Below the pieces are notes generated by a model. It ran no database searches. It saw only the letters and a program-made list of their open reading frames with translations, and had not been told where the DNA came from. Below, piece by piece: positions 17,917 through 27,394 of a stretch of DNA of 46,614 nt (position 1 is its first letter; each line of letters begins with the position of its first letter). Made by a program: the position numbers and the translations under genes. The stretch is from an uncultured Trichormus sp. (GTDB lineage Bacteria > Cyanobacteriota > Cyanobacteriia > Cyanobacteriales > Nostocaceae), in assembly GCA_936914905.1 (NCBI GenBank), contig CAKZGI010000329.1, forward strand, positions 1-46,614. Reading direction: 5' to 3'.

Positions 17917-18626
17917 GTTTATCTACCAATTGAATACTTAAGGCGATGAACTGAGGTGTGTGTGATGTCCAGGAGCGAATCTTAAAAAACAAATTAAATG
18001 ACTACACCCATGCTTAATCAAGCACTTAGTTTGCTGAAAGAGGACTTATGCAACTAGTATATTAGTTAGGATAAGTCAGACCTATCAATTGGTTAATACC
18101 AAAAGATTTTCGACATTTGAGGCACCCTACAAGAGACTTGATTGCGAAACTTGCGTAAGTCCTATGAAAATTGAAGATTGGATAACTTTCTAGCGACTCA
18201 AATTTACAAGCCTTTTCTCACAAAAGTACCAACTCAATTTTCTTAATGGCTACAAACCTAAGAGGACTAGTATATGGAAAATGAATGGTTAATCGATCTA
18301 TGGATCTGAGCTTAGAATCTCCGCAGCTTTTTTAGGGGTAGATTATGCAGCCATATCTGGATCACTTGATGTTATCAGATTTGGAGAATTTTGACGCATT
18401 CTGAAGCAAAATTTCAGGCTATCGACAGTGACAGAGGATATAGAGAGATAAGGATAATCATATATTATCTCCTGCCGCTTTCCCTTGCTCCCTGCGGAAA
18501 TTGCCCCTGAATTGTTCGGTTCTACGACTGTTATTAGTGCAGGAATGACTATAACCTCGTAGAGTATATAGTGCAATGTCTACTTTAGCTGCTGTTAGAC
18601 TCTCTTGAATCAAGGGGTGAAAACCT
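17917..18626. other. Long intergenic region containing a MITE-like element
   Basis: This 710-base gap separates divergent genes. Apart from the inverted-repeat element at 18041-18163 I see no supported gene. A short frame on the minus strand at 18343-18576 has no recognisable features. Promoters for both flanking genes must lie here. Confidence 0.5.
18041..18163. mobile_element. MITE-like element with 14-bp terminal inverted repeats
   Basis: AGGACTTATGCAAC (18041-18054) and CTTGCGTAAGTCCT (18150-18163) are inverted repeats with two mismatches, bounding a 123-bp non-coding segment. GGACTTACGCA-type ends are typical of small non-autonomous insertion elements in cyanobacteria. The parent IS is not in this window. 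Confidence 0.6.
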
Positions 18627-20132
18627 GTGTACGAATGGATCTTGCCAAGTCTGAGAGAAGTTTTAGCCTATAGCCAATTAACTATGGCTGAGTGTTCATC
18701 TGCCAAAGCAGAGCAGCAATGGCGCATCAGTTTAGCTGCAACTGAACATCTACTACTCAAAACTTTAGCACCCACTACCCCTCATATCACTCAAGGTTTG
18801 GTTCTAACTGCACCAGCACCTTTATTTAGTCAGCCAAAACTAACTCAAAGTTTACAAACAGTAACTTTTACAGCCAAACCTTTTAACCCCTTAGCTTTGA
18901 TGCCGTTTCATATCTCACCAGCGATGGTGCAGAGTGCTGGGAAAGAGGTAATGTGTACTCTGGAAAACTCACCGGGAATGACAGACTGTGCTTACGCACA
19001 CACGGAAATCAATCCAGAGGAATCCATCTTACCTTTATTACCTGCCGATCCTCTGGGATTAGAAAAATTTTGCTTGGTGTTCACAGAAAAATTTAGATTA
19101 GTTTTGGTTTTGTCAGAACACATAAGCGGTAAAAAAGAATTTTCATTTTCATTTGAACCAGAAGTAGTACAACAGGCTTGGCACGCATTAGGTGCAAGGG
19201 TTGTTCTGACTAATCCAGATTTATTTGCTGAGTTGGATGTTTTAGTTCAGCAATATTCCCCAGTTGTAGCAGATTATCAAACGATAATTCAATTTAGCCA
19301 GTTGTTGCTTCACGAATTAGCAGACCCAGAAGCAGATAAAGCAATACATAATCCTCCCATTTCTCCACTTCCTCATATTCTCACTTCCCCATCACCAAAA
19401 CTATCTTCCCGTTCTGATGTAGAATTACTACAAGCCTTTGCTCACGAAGTCCGCACACCATTAGCGACTATTCGCACTCTGACTCGTCTGTTACTGAAGC
19501 GGCGGGATTTATCTATTCCCGTAATTAAGCGATTAGAAGTAATTGACCACGAGTGTACTGAGCAAATTGACCGCATGGAGTTATTGTTTAAAGCGGCAGA
19601 ATTAGAAACTTGTTCTGCCGCAAAATCTGCGAATACACAATTAACTCCCATGTCTTTGGATCAAGTATTACAGCAAAGTATCCCTCGTTGGCAACAAGCA
19701 GCTACACGACGGAATTTAACTTTAGATGTGGCTTTACCCCAGCAACTGCCAACTGTGGTCAGTAATCCCGCTATGCTAGACCGGGTACTTATGGGTTTAA
19801 TGGAGAACTTTACCCGCAGTTTACCCCCTGGAAGTTCTATTCAAGTTCAAGTTATTCCCGCTGGTGATCAACTCAAATTACAATTATCTCCTCAATTAGA
19901 TTGCCAAGATACAACTAGAACTACAACACTACCAATTCGTAAGTCTCTTGGTCAGCTGTTAATGTTTCAACCAGAAACTGGAACAATTAGTTTAAATATT
20001 GCTGCAACTAAGCATCTATTTCAGGCAATTGGTGGTAAGTTAATTGTCCGTCAAAATCCCCAGTATGGAGAAGTGTTGACGATTTTTTTACCTTTGGAAG
20101 TCAAAAGCAAACAAAAGGTAAAAGTCACTTAA
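18627..20132 (+). CDS. Histidine-kinase-like protein with degenerate ATPase domain
   Basis: A 501-residue protein from a GTG start. Residues 1-230 form an unrecognised N-terminal region with no transmembrane helix. Residues about 265-330 carry a clear HisKA dimerisation/phosphoacceptor helix: LLQAFAHEVRTPLATIRTLT with H273. The C-terminal region (about 350-495) follows the HATPase layout (VVSNPAMLDRVLMGLMENFT, then AIGGKLIVRQNPQYGEVLTI). Typical DxGxG and GTGLGL boxes are missing, replaced by a SLNIAATKHLFQAIGG stretch. It may be a kinase with divergent nucleotide binding or a phosphotransfer/scaffold protein. It is soluble and probably cytoplasmic. No response regulator is adjacent. Confidence 0.8.
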   Translation: MYEWILPSLREVLAYSQLTMAECSSAKAEQQWRISLAATEHLLLKTLAPTTPHITQGLVLTAPAPLFSQPKLTQSLQTVTFTAKPFNPLALMPFHISPAMVQSAGKEVMCTLENSPGMTDCAYAHTEINPEESILPLLPADPLGLEKFCLVFTEKFRLVLVLSEHISGKKEFSFSFEPEVVQQAWHALGARVVLTNPDLFAELDVLVQQYSPVVADYQTIIQFSQLLLHELADPEADKAIHNPPISPLPHILTSPSPKLSSRSDVELLQAFAHEVRTPLATIRTLTRLLLKRRDLSIPVIKRLEVIDHECTEQIDRMELLFKAAELETCSAAKSANTQLTPMSLDQVLQQSIPRWQQAATRRNLTLDVALPQQLPTVVSNPAMLDRVLMGLMENFTRSLPPGSSIQVQVIPAGDQLKLQLSPQLDCQDTTRTTTLPIRKSLGQLLMFQPETGTISLNIAATKHLFQAIGGKLIVRQNPQYGEVLTIFLPLEVKSKQKVKVT

Positions 20133-20143
20133 TTTTTGATTTT

Positions 20144-20285
20144 TAAGTAATAATTCAGGAGTCAGGAGTCAGGAGTCAGAATGTTTGAGAAATTGGTTAT
20201 TTATCAAATAGGTATTTTGGGCGTTGGCCTGAAAAAGCTGACTGCTGTTCGCGTAGCTTACCGTTAGGTATTAGCTGAATGCTTA
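20144..20285. repeat. Dispersed repeat, copy A
   Basis: It starts TAAGTAATAATTCAGGAGTC with three CAGGAGT heptamers, continues through AAATAGGTATTTTGG, and ends TTAGCTGAATGCTTA. It matches copy B (20553-20662) over most of its length but carries about 24 extra bases (TTCGCGTAGCTTACCGTTAG...) near the right end. The two copies flank the DUF167 gene in direct orientation. Confidence 0.75.
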
Positions 20286-20298
20286 CGTACAGAAAAAA

Positions 20299-20523
20299 TC
20301 ACTCATTATCAATCTTTACTAATTTTTGCCGAGATGATAAACCAGACTTAATTCTAATATCAGATTTTGGTACATCAAACTTTTCTGCTAAAAGCTTAAT
20401 TAACTCTTCATTTGCTTTACCATCGACTCGTGGTGATTTTAAATGTACAATTAAACTACCATCTTCCTGTTCTGTAATTTTCCGTTGTTTAGAATTGGGT
20501 TTAAAATTCACTTTTTTTTGCAA
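20299..20523 (-). CDS. DUF167 / UPF0235 family protein
   Basis: A 74-residue protein with the DUF167 pattern: [20 protein letters not shown], then [20 protein letters not shown] and [15 protein letters not shown]. The P-x-x-G-K-A-N-x-x-L core and the final SRxKxxxI are diagnostic. The family (YggU) is widespread and structurally known, but its function is unassigned. The gene is complete and lies between two direct copies of a dispersed repeat. Confidence 0.88.
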   Translation of the reverse strand: MQKKVNFKPNSKQRKITEQEDGSLIVHLKSPRVDGKANEELIKLLAEKFDVPKSDIRIKSGLSSRQKLVKIDNE

Positions 20524-20552
20524 AATATCATATTCATTTATGTACTGAATTC

Positions 20553-20662
20553 TAAGTAGGAATTCAGGAGTCAGGAGTCAGAATTTTTGAAAAATGGTTA
20601 ATTATCAAATAGGTATTTTGGACGTTAGCCAGAAAATCTGACTGCTGATAGCTGAATGTTTA
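20553..20662. repeat. Dispersed repeat, copy B
   Basis: It starts TAAGTAGGAATTCAGGAGTC, shares the AAATAGGTATTTTGG core and ends ATAGCTGAATGTTTA. It is homologous to copy A in the same orientation. A partial relative (GTCAGAATGTTTGAGAAATT) occurs at about 41459-41478. Confidence 0.75.
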
Positions 20663-20698
20663 CCATTATAATTATATCTATTGCGACTGAAGGAACTA

Positions 20699-23545
20699 TT
20701 ACGAATTACGATATCGTCTTTCTTCCATAAGTTGAACTGCTTCGAAAAGTGCTTCTACTTTTACAGGATTAGAAATATAATCGTCCATACCAGCAGCTAA
20801 AAAATTTGCTCTATCTCCTTCCATTGCATTAGCCGTCATAGCTATATAGCTATAATGTAAGGATGACTTTCACCCCATAGGTGATAAATTTCTTCAGTGG
20901 CCTCTATTCGATGTAATCCTGGCATTTGTATATCCATAAAAATAACATCATAAAACTGCTGTTGTAAACAATTAAAAACTTGATAACCATTTGCGACAAC
21001 TTCTATTTTATATCCCAATTTTTGAAATAATTTTTCTGCTATTTTTTGATTTACTATATATAGTATCAGTATCTTCTGCTACAAGAATACCTAAAGGTAT
21101 TTTTCGTGACATATTGCTATCTATTTTAATTTTTGGAGGTAATTTTTCTGGAGAGTTTAAAACTGTATTCAAATCTAGACGACAACTCAAAACACTACCT
21201 TACTTTACTAATTACTTTAATATAACTACCCATCATTCGGGCTATTTTTTGACTAATTGCTAAACCTAATCCTGTACCTTGAGCTTTTAATTGCGTTTAC
21301 CCTACTTGTTCAAATACTAAAGATAAGTTGGACAATTTTTCAGCAGGAATGCCTATACCTGTATCACTAATCTCAAACTTAACTCTAGTCAAAGATAATG
21401 ATTCATTTTGAGTTTCTTTACTAATTACATTGACTGTAAATTTTACTTTTCCTCTAGAGGTAAATTTAATAGCATTGCCTAATAAGTTTAGCAGAATTTG
21501 CCGTAATCGTTTTTCATCAGGTTTGACAAATAAAGGTATGTCAGAACTATATTGATAAATAAGATCAATATTTTCCTCTGCTGAAGAATTGCAATAAATC
21601 TCTACTCTTGCTTTAATAAAATCAGTAAAATTGAAATATTGAAATTTTGATATTCAAGTTCCATTTTTCCTGCTTCTATTTTAGAAATATCGAGAATCTC
21701 ATTAATAAGAGTCAGGAGGTATAACCCAGATTTTTCAAAAATAGCAATATCTTCTTTTTCCTGATTTGTTAAGTTTGGTAAATGCTGAAAAACTTGGGCG
21801 ATTCCTAAAATACCATTGAGTGATGTGCGAAGTTCATGACTCATATTGGTGAGAAATTCACTTTTAGCATGGTTAGCAGCTACAGCAGCTTGTTTGGTAG
21901 CTGCTAATTCTAAATTTTGCTGAGTAAGCTGTTCTTTCTGTTGCTTTTCTTATTCTAAAAATTGAGCATGAGCTAAAGTAATACCTACTTGATTTGCCAC
22001 TGCTTCTAAAAACTCGATTTCATCATTCGTCCATCTCTGAAAGTCATCATACTGATGCACACTAATTACACCATTGACTTCACTGTTATAGGAGGTGGGT
22101 ACACTGATTATGGATTTGAGATTAATTTCCTGATATAAATTAGCAAATGGAACTAAAATTTGGTCGGTATGAATACTTTTACAAACAAGAGCTTTATCAT
22201 AGAACTGAAATTTGGTCGGTATGAATATTTTTACAAACAAGAGCTTTATCATTGATAAATAATTTTTCTAAATCAGGATTATCTTTAATATAAATATATA
22301 ATTGGCTGATTTTGGCTGATTTACTGACAGTTAGACTGTAAATATTCTGCTCTGGAAACTAGCACATTATCAGGGTTAGAATAATAAGTATAAATTAAAC
22401 AAGAATGAACTTTTAATGCTTGTCCAACCTGGCTAACTGTTGTATGAAATATTTTTTCTGTATCTAGATTTTGCCTAATTTTTTCAGTGATTTTTTGTTA
22501 AAGTGAAGCTCTTTCAAATTGTTGCTATAAAATCGCTGCTGTCTGCTTGAGTTCTGAGGATTTGTCTAACAGTTGTAATTGTGACTTTTTTAAGATCAAG
22601 AGGCCTGTTTTCTTCTTTCAGCACAGCATTTAAAACCAATGTTTTTAATACAATTACTCCTATAAAATGTTGTAATAATATTAAGGATTCATTCAAGGTA
22701 GGACGGGCAAAAACTCCTAATCCTCTAACTGTTCTTACAACAGCGATTACAGCAACAATTACAATTAAGCTAGTAGAACCTAGTTTTCCAAAATGGAAGG
22801 CAGGCTAAGCTATACAGGTAATTAGCATATACTCTATGAGGTAGTTACCCCAAAAGGCATTTTTTCCTATCCAATTTACAATTAATAGTAATATTACTAC
22901 TTCGATAAATTATCCAAATTTTAAATGATTTCAGCTAAGGTTTAAACGATTTCTATAAAAAGATAGAATATTATATTTAATCAATTCTCCCCAATTCAAT
23001 AGTGCTGGTTTAAAAATAAAAATTCCTGCTAAGTTAGATATCCACCAAGTTAACCAAACTTGAATATATTGACTGTGAGGTATTTTCCCTCCTGCTGTTA
23101 AAGCTTTGACTCCTACTGTTGCATTCACAACTGGTCCGAGCATCCCGGTGAAGAATAAAAATTTGATCACATCACTAAGTCGGTTTAATGGAGAAATATG
23201 GCCTATTGATTTGCGAAGTAAGAAGCTACCTAATAGTGTGCCTAAAGTTGTTCCTCCAGCAATAACTAAAACCTCTACAATTGAGACAATTTGAGTCACT
23301 ATGCTTTGAACATCAATGAATGCACTTATGTTCGCTAAAAATGAACCTACTAATACTCCTGGCCAAATCCAATAACCGAAAAGTAAAATTGTAGCAGTAG
23401 TAAATCCATCAGCTGGCCAAACTGGTGTAACATTTTGGGGAGTGGAAGCTAGAATCCGAGATAATTGTGCAATTTCATAGTAAAGAAGGGCTAAAACTAC
23501 TATCAATGCCAGACTGATTAAAATAAGTCTTAAATCATACTTCAT
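20699..23545 (-). pseudogene. Decayed MASE1-GAF-hybrid sensor histidine kinase
   Basis: Pieces of one long protein lie in order on the minus strand in different frames. A MASE1 membrane sensor domain starts at 23545 (PQNVTPVWPADGFTTATILL) and continues near 22790-22620 (VRTVRGLGVFARPTLNESLI). A GAF domain at 22252-21950 has GVISVHQYDDFQRWTNDEIE. A HisKA H-box at 21844 is MSHELRTSLNGILGIAQVFQ. HATPase fragments lie at about 21550-21240. A receiver domain at about 21110-20699 has MDIQMPGL and the end [19 protein letters not shown]. Many stops and indels separate them, and a 52-bp tandem duplication sits in the GAF region. Its ATG overlaps the upstream sugar-kinase stop by 4 nt (ATGA), so the two were once translationally coupled. 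Confidence 0.88.
22156..22252. repeat. 52-bp-period tandem duplication in the kinase pseudogene
   Basis: A 45-base block (AAATTTGGTCGGTATGAATA...) at 22156-22200 recurs at 22208-22252 with one mismatch. Because 52 is not a multiple of three, the duplication itself shifts the GAF-domain reading frame. Confidence 0.85.
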
Positions 23546-24792
23546 ATTTTTAATTGCTGCATTGCTAAAAGCGCAGTTCCATAGGCTGCTTCTGTATTGA
23601 TAGAGGAAGCTAGTGGTATTTTTAAATACCTACCTCTAATAGCAGTCCAAGTAGAATTTGCCGCCCCACCACCAGCAGTATAAACGCGGTTTAATTGATC
23701 TGATCCTAGTTCCTGTAATAACTTGTACCCTCTTGCCTCTATTCGTGCCATACTTTCTAGTAAGCCGTGTAAAAATTCTCTGGGATTATCTGGACGAGGT
23801 TCTAATTTGGGAGGTAGGTGGGGATCATTAATAGGAAATCGATCGCCCTCGTTCAATAATGGATAATAATCTAATTCACTGGCTTTTGATACATCAATTT
23901 CCCGACTCAAGCTGACTAATTCTTGATCCGTAAAAAGTTTCTTCAACACTGCACATCCTGTATTAGAAGCTCCTCCAGTTAACCATAAATCACCTAAGCG
24001 ATGGCTATAAATACCATATCGCGCATCTTCTATGCGAGTACGGCTCAAAAGTTTAAGTACCAAGGTTGAACCTAAAGAAGTTACTGCTTCCCCTGGTGAT
24101 TTTGCACCACTAGCCAAAAAAGCCGCAATGCTGTCTGTTGTCCCTGCACATACCAAGCAATCATGCCTAAAACCAAATTTAGCAGCAATTTCTGGATTTA
24201 ATTCGCCTACTGGTGTGCCAGGTGCTAAAACTCGGGGCAAAGTAATTGGAATTTGCAGTTTTTCTAGCCATTCTGGATATTGAAGCTTTTCCACGTCGTA
24301 ACCCAATTTGAGAGCATTATGGTAGTCGCTAATACCTAATTGCCCATGCAGAAGAAATCCCAGCCAATCAGCTTGATGTAATAAATATCTAGCTTGCCTA
24401 AAAGAAGGTAAATGTTGCATCCACAGCAGTTTGGCAAGGCTAGAAGTAGCACTTAATACGGTGTGATTGGGTGGTGCAATGTGGCTTAAATCCTTTAGTA
24501 CCATTGATCCCCGTGCATCGTTATACAATAAGGGGACATCTACAGGCTGGCCAGTGGCATCAGTGAGCAAGATTGTTGAAGAAGTACCGTTAATAGCGAT
24601 CACACGAATTTCTCTCTTCAAGTCCAGGGAAATTGCCTCTACAAGACCCCATAAAGCCTCTTTCCAGCAATTTCCCCAATCTGCAATATTTGTCCAAGGA
24701 TGACGGATCTGGGACAAAATCCTAGCTTCATCATCAATCACCACCGCTCGTGCCCCAGATGTACCAAAATCAATACCTAAGTAGAAAGTCAT
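23542..24792 (-). CDS. FGGY-family carbohydrate kinase
   Basis: A 416-residue intact protein. The N-terminal phosphate-1 loop FYLGIDFGTSGARAVVIDD and the C-terminal ATP-binding half (EAVTSLGSTLVLKLL, then LTGGASNTGCAVLKKLF and RVYTAGGGAANSTWTAIRGR) define the FGGY sugar-kinase fold. It phosphorylates a sugar or polyol in the cytoplasm. Cyanobacterial proteins of this short type have been annotated as xylulokinase and later linked to D-ribulose phosphorylation, so I leave the substrate open. Its stop overlaps the start of the dead MASE1 kinase by 4 nt, suggesting an ancestral operon. Confidence 0.9.
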   Translation of the reverse strand: MTFYLGIDFGTSGARAVVIDDEARILSQIRHPWTNIADWGNCWKEALWGLVEAISLDLKREIRVIAINGTSSTILLTDATGQPVDVPLLYNDARGSMVLKDLSHIAPPNHTVLSATSSLAKLLWMQHLPSFRQARYLLHQADWLGFLLHGQLGISDYHNALKLGYDVEKLQYPEWLEKLQIPITLPRVLAPGTPVGELNPEIAAKFGFRHDCLVCAGTTDSIAAFLASGAKSPGEAVTSLGSTLVLKLLSRTRIEDARYGIYSHRLGDLWLTGGASNTGCAVLKKLFTDQELVSLSREIDVSKASELDYYPLLNEGDRFPINDPHLPPKLEPRPDNPREFLHGLLESMARIEARGYKLLQELGSDQLNRVYTAGGGAANSTWTAIRGRYLKIPLASSINTEAAYGTALLAMQQLKI

Positions 24793-24840
24793 AATGATGG
24801 GGTGTGAGGAAAATGACGGAGATTAGGGAGAATCATCTAT

Positions 24841-24890
24841 TCCTCCTAACTCCTAACTCCTAACTCCTGACTCCTGAACTCCTCCTTCTT
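24841..24890. repeat. Heptameric short tandem repeat (CTCCTAA)n
   Basis: Successive CTCCTAA/CTCCTGA heptamers lie upstream of the FGGY kinase. The same family (CAGGAGT on the other strand) recurs near 17412, 20156, 20562, 31767 and 41446. It is a hallmark of Nostocales short tandem repeats. Confidence 0.8.
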
Positions 24891-25005
24891 CTAAATCATG
24901 TTTTTGTTGCATCTTGTAACAAGATATTCCCCAATCTTGGCAAAACAGGGAAAAGTAGTAAACGAAGTGTTAATCATCTAGTTTGACGTTAAGAGGGTTT
25001 CCACC

Positions 25006-25101
25006 ATGCCTATATCAGATACTCAAGTGTACATCGCTCTAGCTGTGGCTTTGATTCCAGGCATTCTAGCTTGGCGTTTGGCTACTGAACTTTACAAGTA
25101 A
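25006..25101 (+). CDS. psaM: Photosystem I reaction center subunit XII (PsaM)
   Basis: A 31-residue peptide starting [20 protein letters not shown] and ending LATELYK. It consists of one transmembrane helix (about residues 7-27) with the PsaM N-terminus SDTQVYIA. PsaM is a small membrane subunit at the photosystem I trimer/monomer interface. The start ATG is preceded by a purine-rich AAGAGGG about 8-14 bases upstream. The gene stands alone with its own terminator. Confidence 0.95.
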   Translation: MPISDTQVYIALAVALIPGILAWRLATELYK

Positions 25102-25202
25102 CTCCCAGATGTGACACGCCCAGACGACTAAATTATCCTGGACATACGGAGTACAGCCTCTAAAATCTTGCGGCTTTGAGCTAAAAGTATTTTGAGAAAA
25201 TG

Positions 25203-25229
25203 TACCTGCGTATGCCAGGTATTTTTTTT
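25203..25229 (+). terminator. Terminator of psaM
   Basis: TACCTG (25203-25208) and CAGGTA (25216-25221) form a stem directly followed by eight T residues. It lies about 100 bases after the psaM stop and is a convincing rho-independent terminator. Confidence 0.8.
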
Positions 25230-25355
25230 AATTATGTATTTATTGTAGAAATTTACAAAAAATGAAGTAATATGGCAGCTGAATCAAGCCAAAATTAGCG
25301 CCAGTTTGCTTTTAATGGTGCTTCCCTTCAGTTAGCAAGACTATTTTTTAGTATC

Positions 25356-25757
25356 ATGAATGCTTTTCAACCATCCAGACCACCCCTACAACCAGAAAAA
25401 CAGCGTCGATCTGTACCTAGACCTAAGAAACATCTCCACCAACGTTCCTACCAGATCATGGCACTGGAAACTTCTGCCAAGATCACTGTAAACTTGGTGA
25501 TTATTACAGCGGCGGTATCGGCTTTAGTACAACTGTTACCTTATCATTGGTTACAGCAAGACAAGTTGCGAGAAATCGGCACAGAAGTCAAGCTGATGGA
25601 AGCTCGTGTTAATAGTTTAAGGACGGAATTTAGCCGCAACTTTGATCCTAGTCAAGCTAAAAGTATTAGACAAGAACAATCATACCGATTTGATCCTAGT
25701 CAACGGCAGGTTATACTGATTAACCCAGATCGTAAAGACGCCGAACAATCATATTAG
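25356..25757 (+). CDS. Conserved cyanobacterial small membrane protein
   Basis: A 133-residue protein, not functionally recognised. A basic, proline-rich cytoplasmic N-terminus (1-42, RRSVPRPKKHLHQRS) precedes one hydrophobic helix (about 45-66, AKITVNLVIITAAVSALVQL). A charged helical segment follows (72-100, LREIGTEVKLMEARVNSLRT), then a tail with two RFDPSQ-like units. This layout, a single-pass membrane protein with a coiled coil, superficially resembles divisome FtsL/DivIC proteins, but I see no conserved evidence for that. No ribosome-binding site stands out and the frame is intact. Confidence 0.7.
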   Translation: MNAFQPSRPPLQPEKQRRSVPRPKKHLHQRSYQIMALETSAKITVNLVIITAAVSALVQLLPYHWLQQDKLREIGTEVKLMEARVNSLRTEFSRNFDPSQAKSIRQEQSYRFDPSQRQVILINPDRKDAEQSY

Positions 25758-26250
25758 AGTCCATGAGGCAAGTTTATACAATTGTTGTAGTTCGGAATCT
25801 CTATAAACAGGAAATTAACTTCTATGAGTATCAATAGCTAATTATTAAAGAGTTCTATAGTTATCATCTATTAGCAAATCAAATATAAAGACGCGCTATC
25901 TACCAATTTAAATTTGCAATCAAAGTTTAAAAAACATTTTTGAACTTTGAGTTTATTGTTATATAATTTGACACGAATGTGACAGATTAAACCCGCAAAG
26001 CTAGATACAATTCTATCAGTCCAATTTTTAAGTTTTAAATTTTAATTTTTAATTTAAATTCAACTTCTATAGCAATCCGGAATCATTGGTGAGAAAATAC
26101 TTAATTGATTACAGATAACATAAATACCAAATAAATTCGTGTTTTGTGGCTGAATTGGTATATTAGCTGAATTGGTATATTAACGGTAATTCATAGCTTT
26201 AAATTCTAGTTCTATAAGTTACAAATGTAGTAAGAGCATTTACTCATTAT
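25758..26250. other. AT-rich intergenic region with a 17-bp tandem repeat
   Basis: There is no supported gene. GCTGAATTGGTATATTA occurs twice in tandem (26149-26165 and 26166-26182). Runs of AAATTTTAATTTTTAATTTA-like sequence lie near 26030-26060. It separates convergent genes. Confidence 0.6.
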
Positions 26251-26991
26251 TCATTTAGGATTGCTATACCAATCAGTTTTTTGAGAAAATAGGAGTTCAT
26301 CCAGCCAATTTTCTATTTGTAACCGGAGACGATCACTAGAAACTTCTTCGTTGGTATCTTGAGAAATTAGATGTGTGAGGGCGCGGTAATAATCGGCGAT
26401 GGCACAATTCCAGTCACCCCATAGATGATAAGTTCTACCACGTTCTGCCCAAATATTACCTTCTAGCTGACCAAACAGCAGTGAAACTTCAAAATTATCA
26501 ATTGCGTCTTTGTATTGCCCCAAATCACGCAGCGTAATACCTCGATTAATCCAAGCACGAACATAACGCGGATTTAAATCCAACGCCTGATCATAGTCAA
26601 CCAATGCTGCGGCTAACTCTCCACAAGCAGCATAGTAATTAGCCCGGTTATTATAAACACTGGCTAACTTAGGATTTAATTGCATTGCTGTATTGTAGTC
26701 ACGCAAAGCTTTTTGAGATTCACCACTTTGAAAATAAACCAACCCCCGGTTATTATAATCAACCGCATTCTGAGGATGACTATCAATAAGTTGGCTTAAT
26801 AAATTGATCGCCTCAGTGTAATCTCCCTTATGAGCTAACTTTAAAGCATAAGACCGTAAGTAGCTGTTCTCTAGTGAAGATTTATTACTGTCTTTAACTC
26901 CTGTTTTTTGCACATACTGAGTGTTTATCTTATCTTTGGTGTATAAGTTATTCTGCTGAGTACCAAAAGCTAAAAACGAGTAATGATCCAT
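26251..26991 (-). CDS. Tetratricopeptide repeat protein
   Basis: A 246-residue protein. The start is the ATG at 26989-26991 (MDHYSFLAFGTQQ), because an excellent AAGGAGG ribosome-binding site lies 7 bases upstream. An ATG 18 bases earlier lacks one. From about residue 45 there are five TPR units: AHKGDYTEAINLLSQLIDSH, AVDYNNRGLVYFQSGESQKA, ASVYNNRANYYAACGELAAA, VRAWINRGITLRDLGQYKDA and NIWAERGRTYHLWGDWNCAI. TPR superhelices mediate protein-protein contacts. The partner is unknown. There is no signal peptide, so it is probably cytoplasmic. Confidence 0.9.
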   Translation of the reverse strand: MDHYSFLAFGTQQNNLYTKDKINTQYVQKTGVKDSNKSSLENSYLRSYALKLAHKGDYTEAINLLSQLIDSHPQNAVDYNNRGLVYFQSGESQKALRDYNTAMQLNPKLASVYNNRANYYAACGELAAALVDYDQALDLNPRYVRAWINRGITLRDLGQYKDAIDNFEVSLLFGQLEGNIWAERGRTYHLWGDWNCAIADYYRALTHLISQDTNEEVSSDRLRLQIENWLDELLFSQKTDWYSNPK

Positions 26992-27394
26992 ATATCCCTC
27001 CTTCAGCAACTTGCTTTGTGAAATTAAATTATAGTTTTTTGCCCGCTAGTGGTTTGGCCACTGTGTCACTTATTCAGAAATTTAGGCTTACAGGACTGAA
27101 TGTAAACTACTTAAAAATTAAGCCGTAAACCTAATAATATATACTTCACTCCTGAATCCGATTCCTGAAAGAATTACATCAATCTCCCAGAATACTCAAG
27201 TAGATAGCATTAACAAGTTGGTAGAATGCCAAAAAGATGGTGTATAGGGTGTAGGAGTGTAGGAAAAAAACTTAATTCTTGCCTCCTACCCACAAGATGG
27301 TGTATAGGGTGTAGGGGAGAAAACTTAATTCTTGCCTCCTTCCTTCTATCTCCTGTCCCCATTTACCAGATTGAAATTTTGAGTAAATTTTCCA
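26992..27394. repeat. Intergenic region with 60-bp-period tandem duplication
   Basis: AAGATGGTGTATAGGGTGTA begins both copies (27234 and 27294) and CTTAATTCTTGCCTCCT ends both. Copy 1 spans 27234-27287 and copy 2 spans 27294-27340, with some divergence between. Otherwise it is promoter-containing space between divergent genes with nothing else recognised. Confidence 0.7.

Noticed and set aside
18343-18576. 77-codon minus-strand frame between the MITE and the kinase-like gene
   Set aside because: It has no ribosome-binding site, no recognisable motif and atypical composition. It is probably chance.
27234-27340. Possible CRISPR array
   Set aside because: There are only two units with no conserved palindromic repeat and no regular unique spacers. 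No cas genes are seen anywhere in the window.
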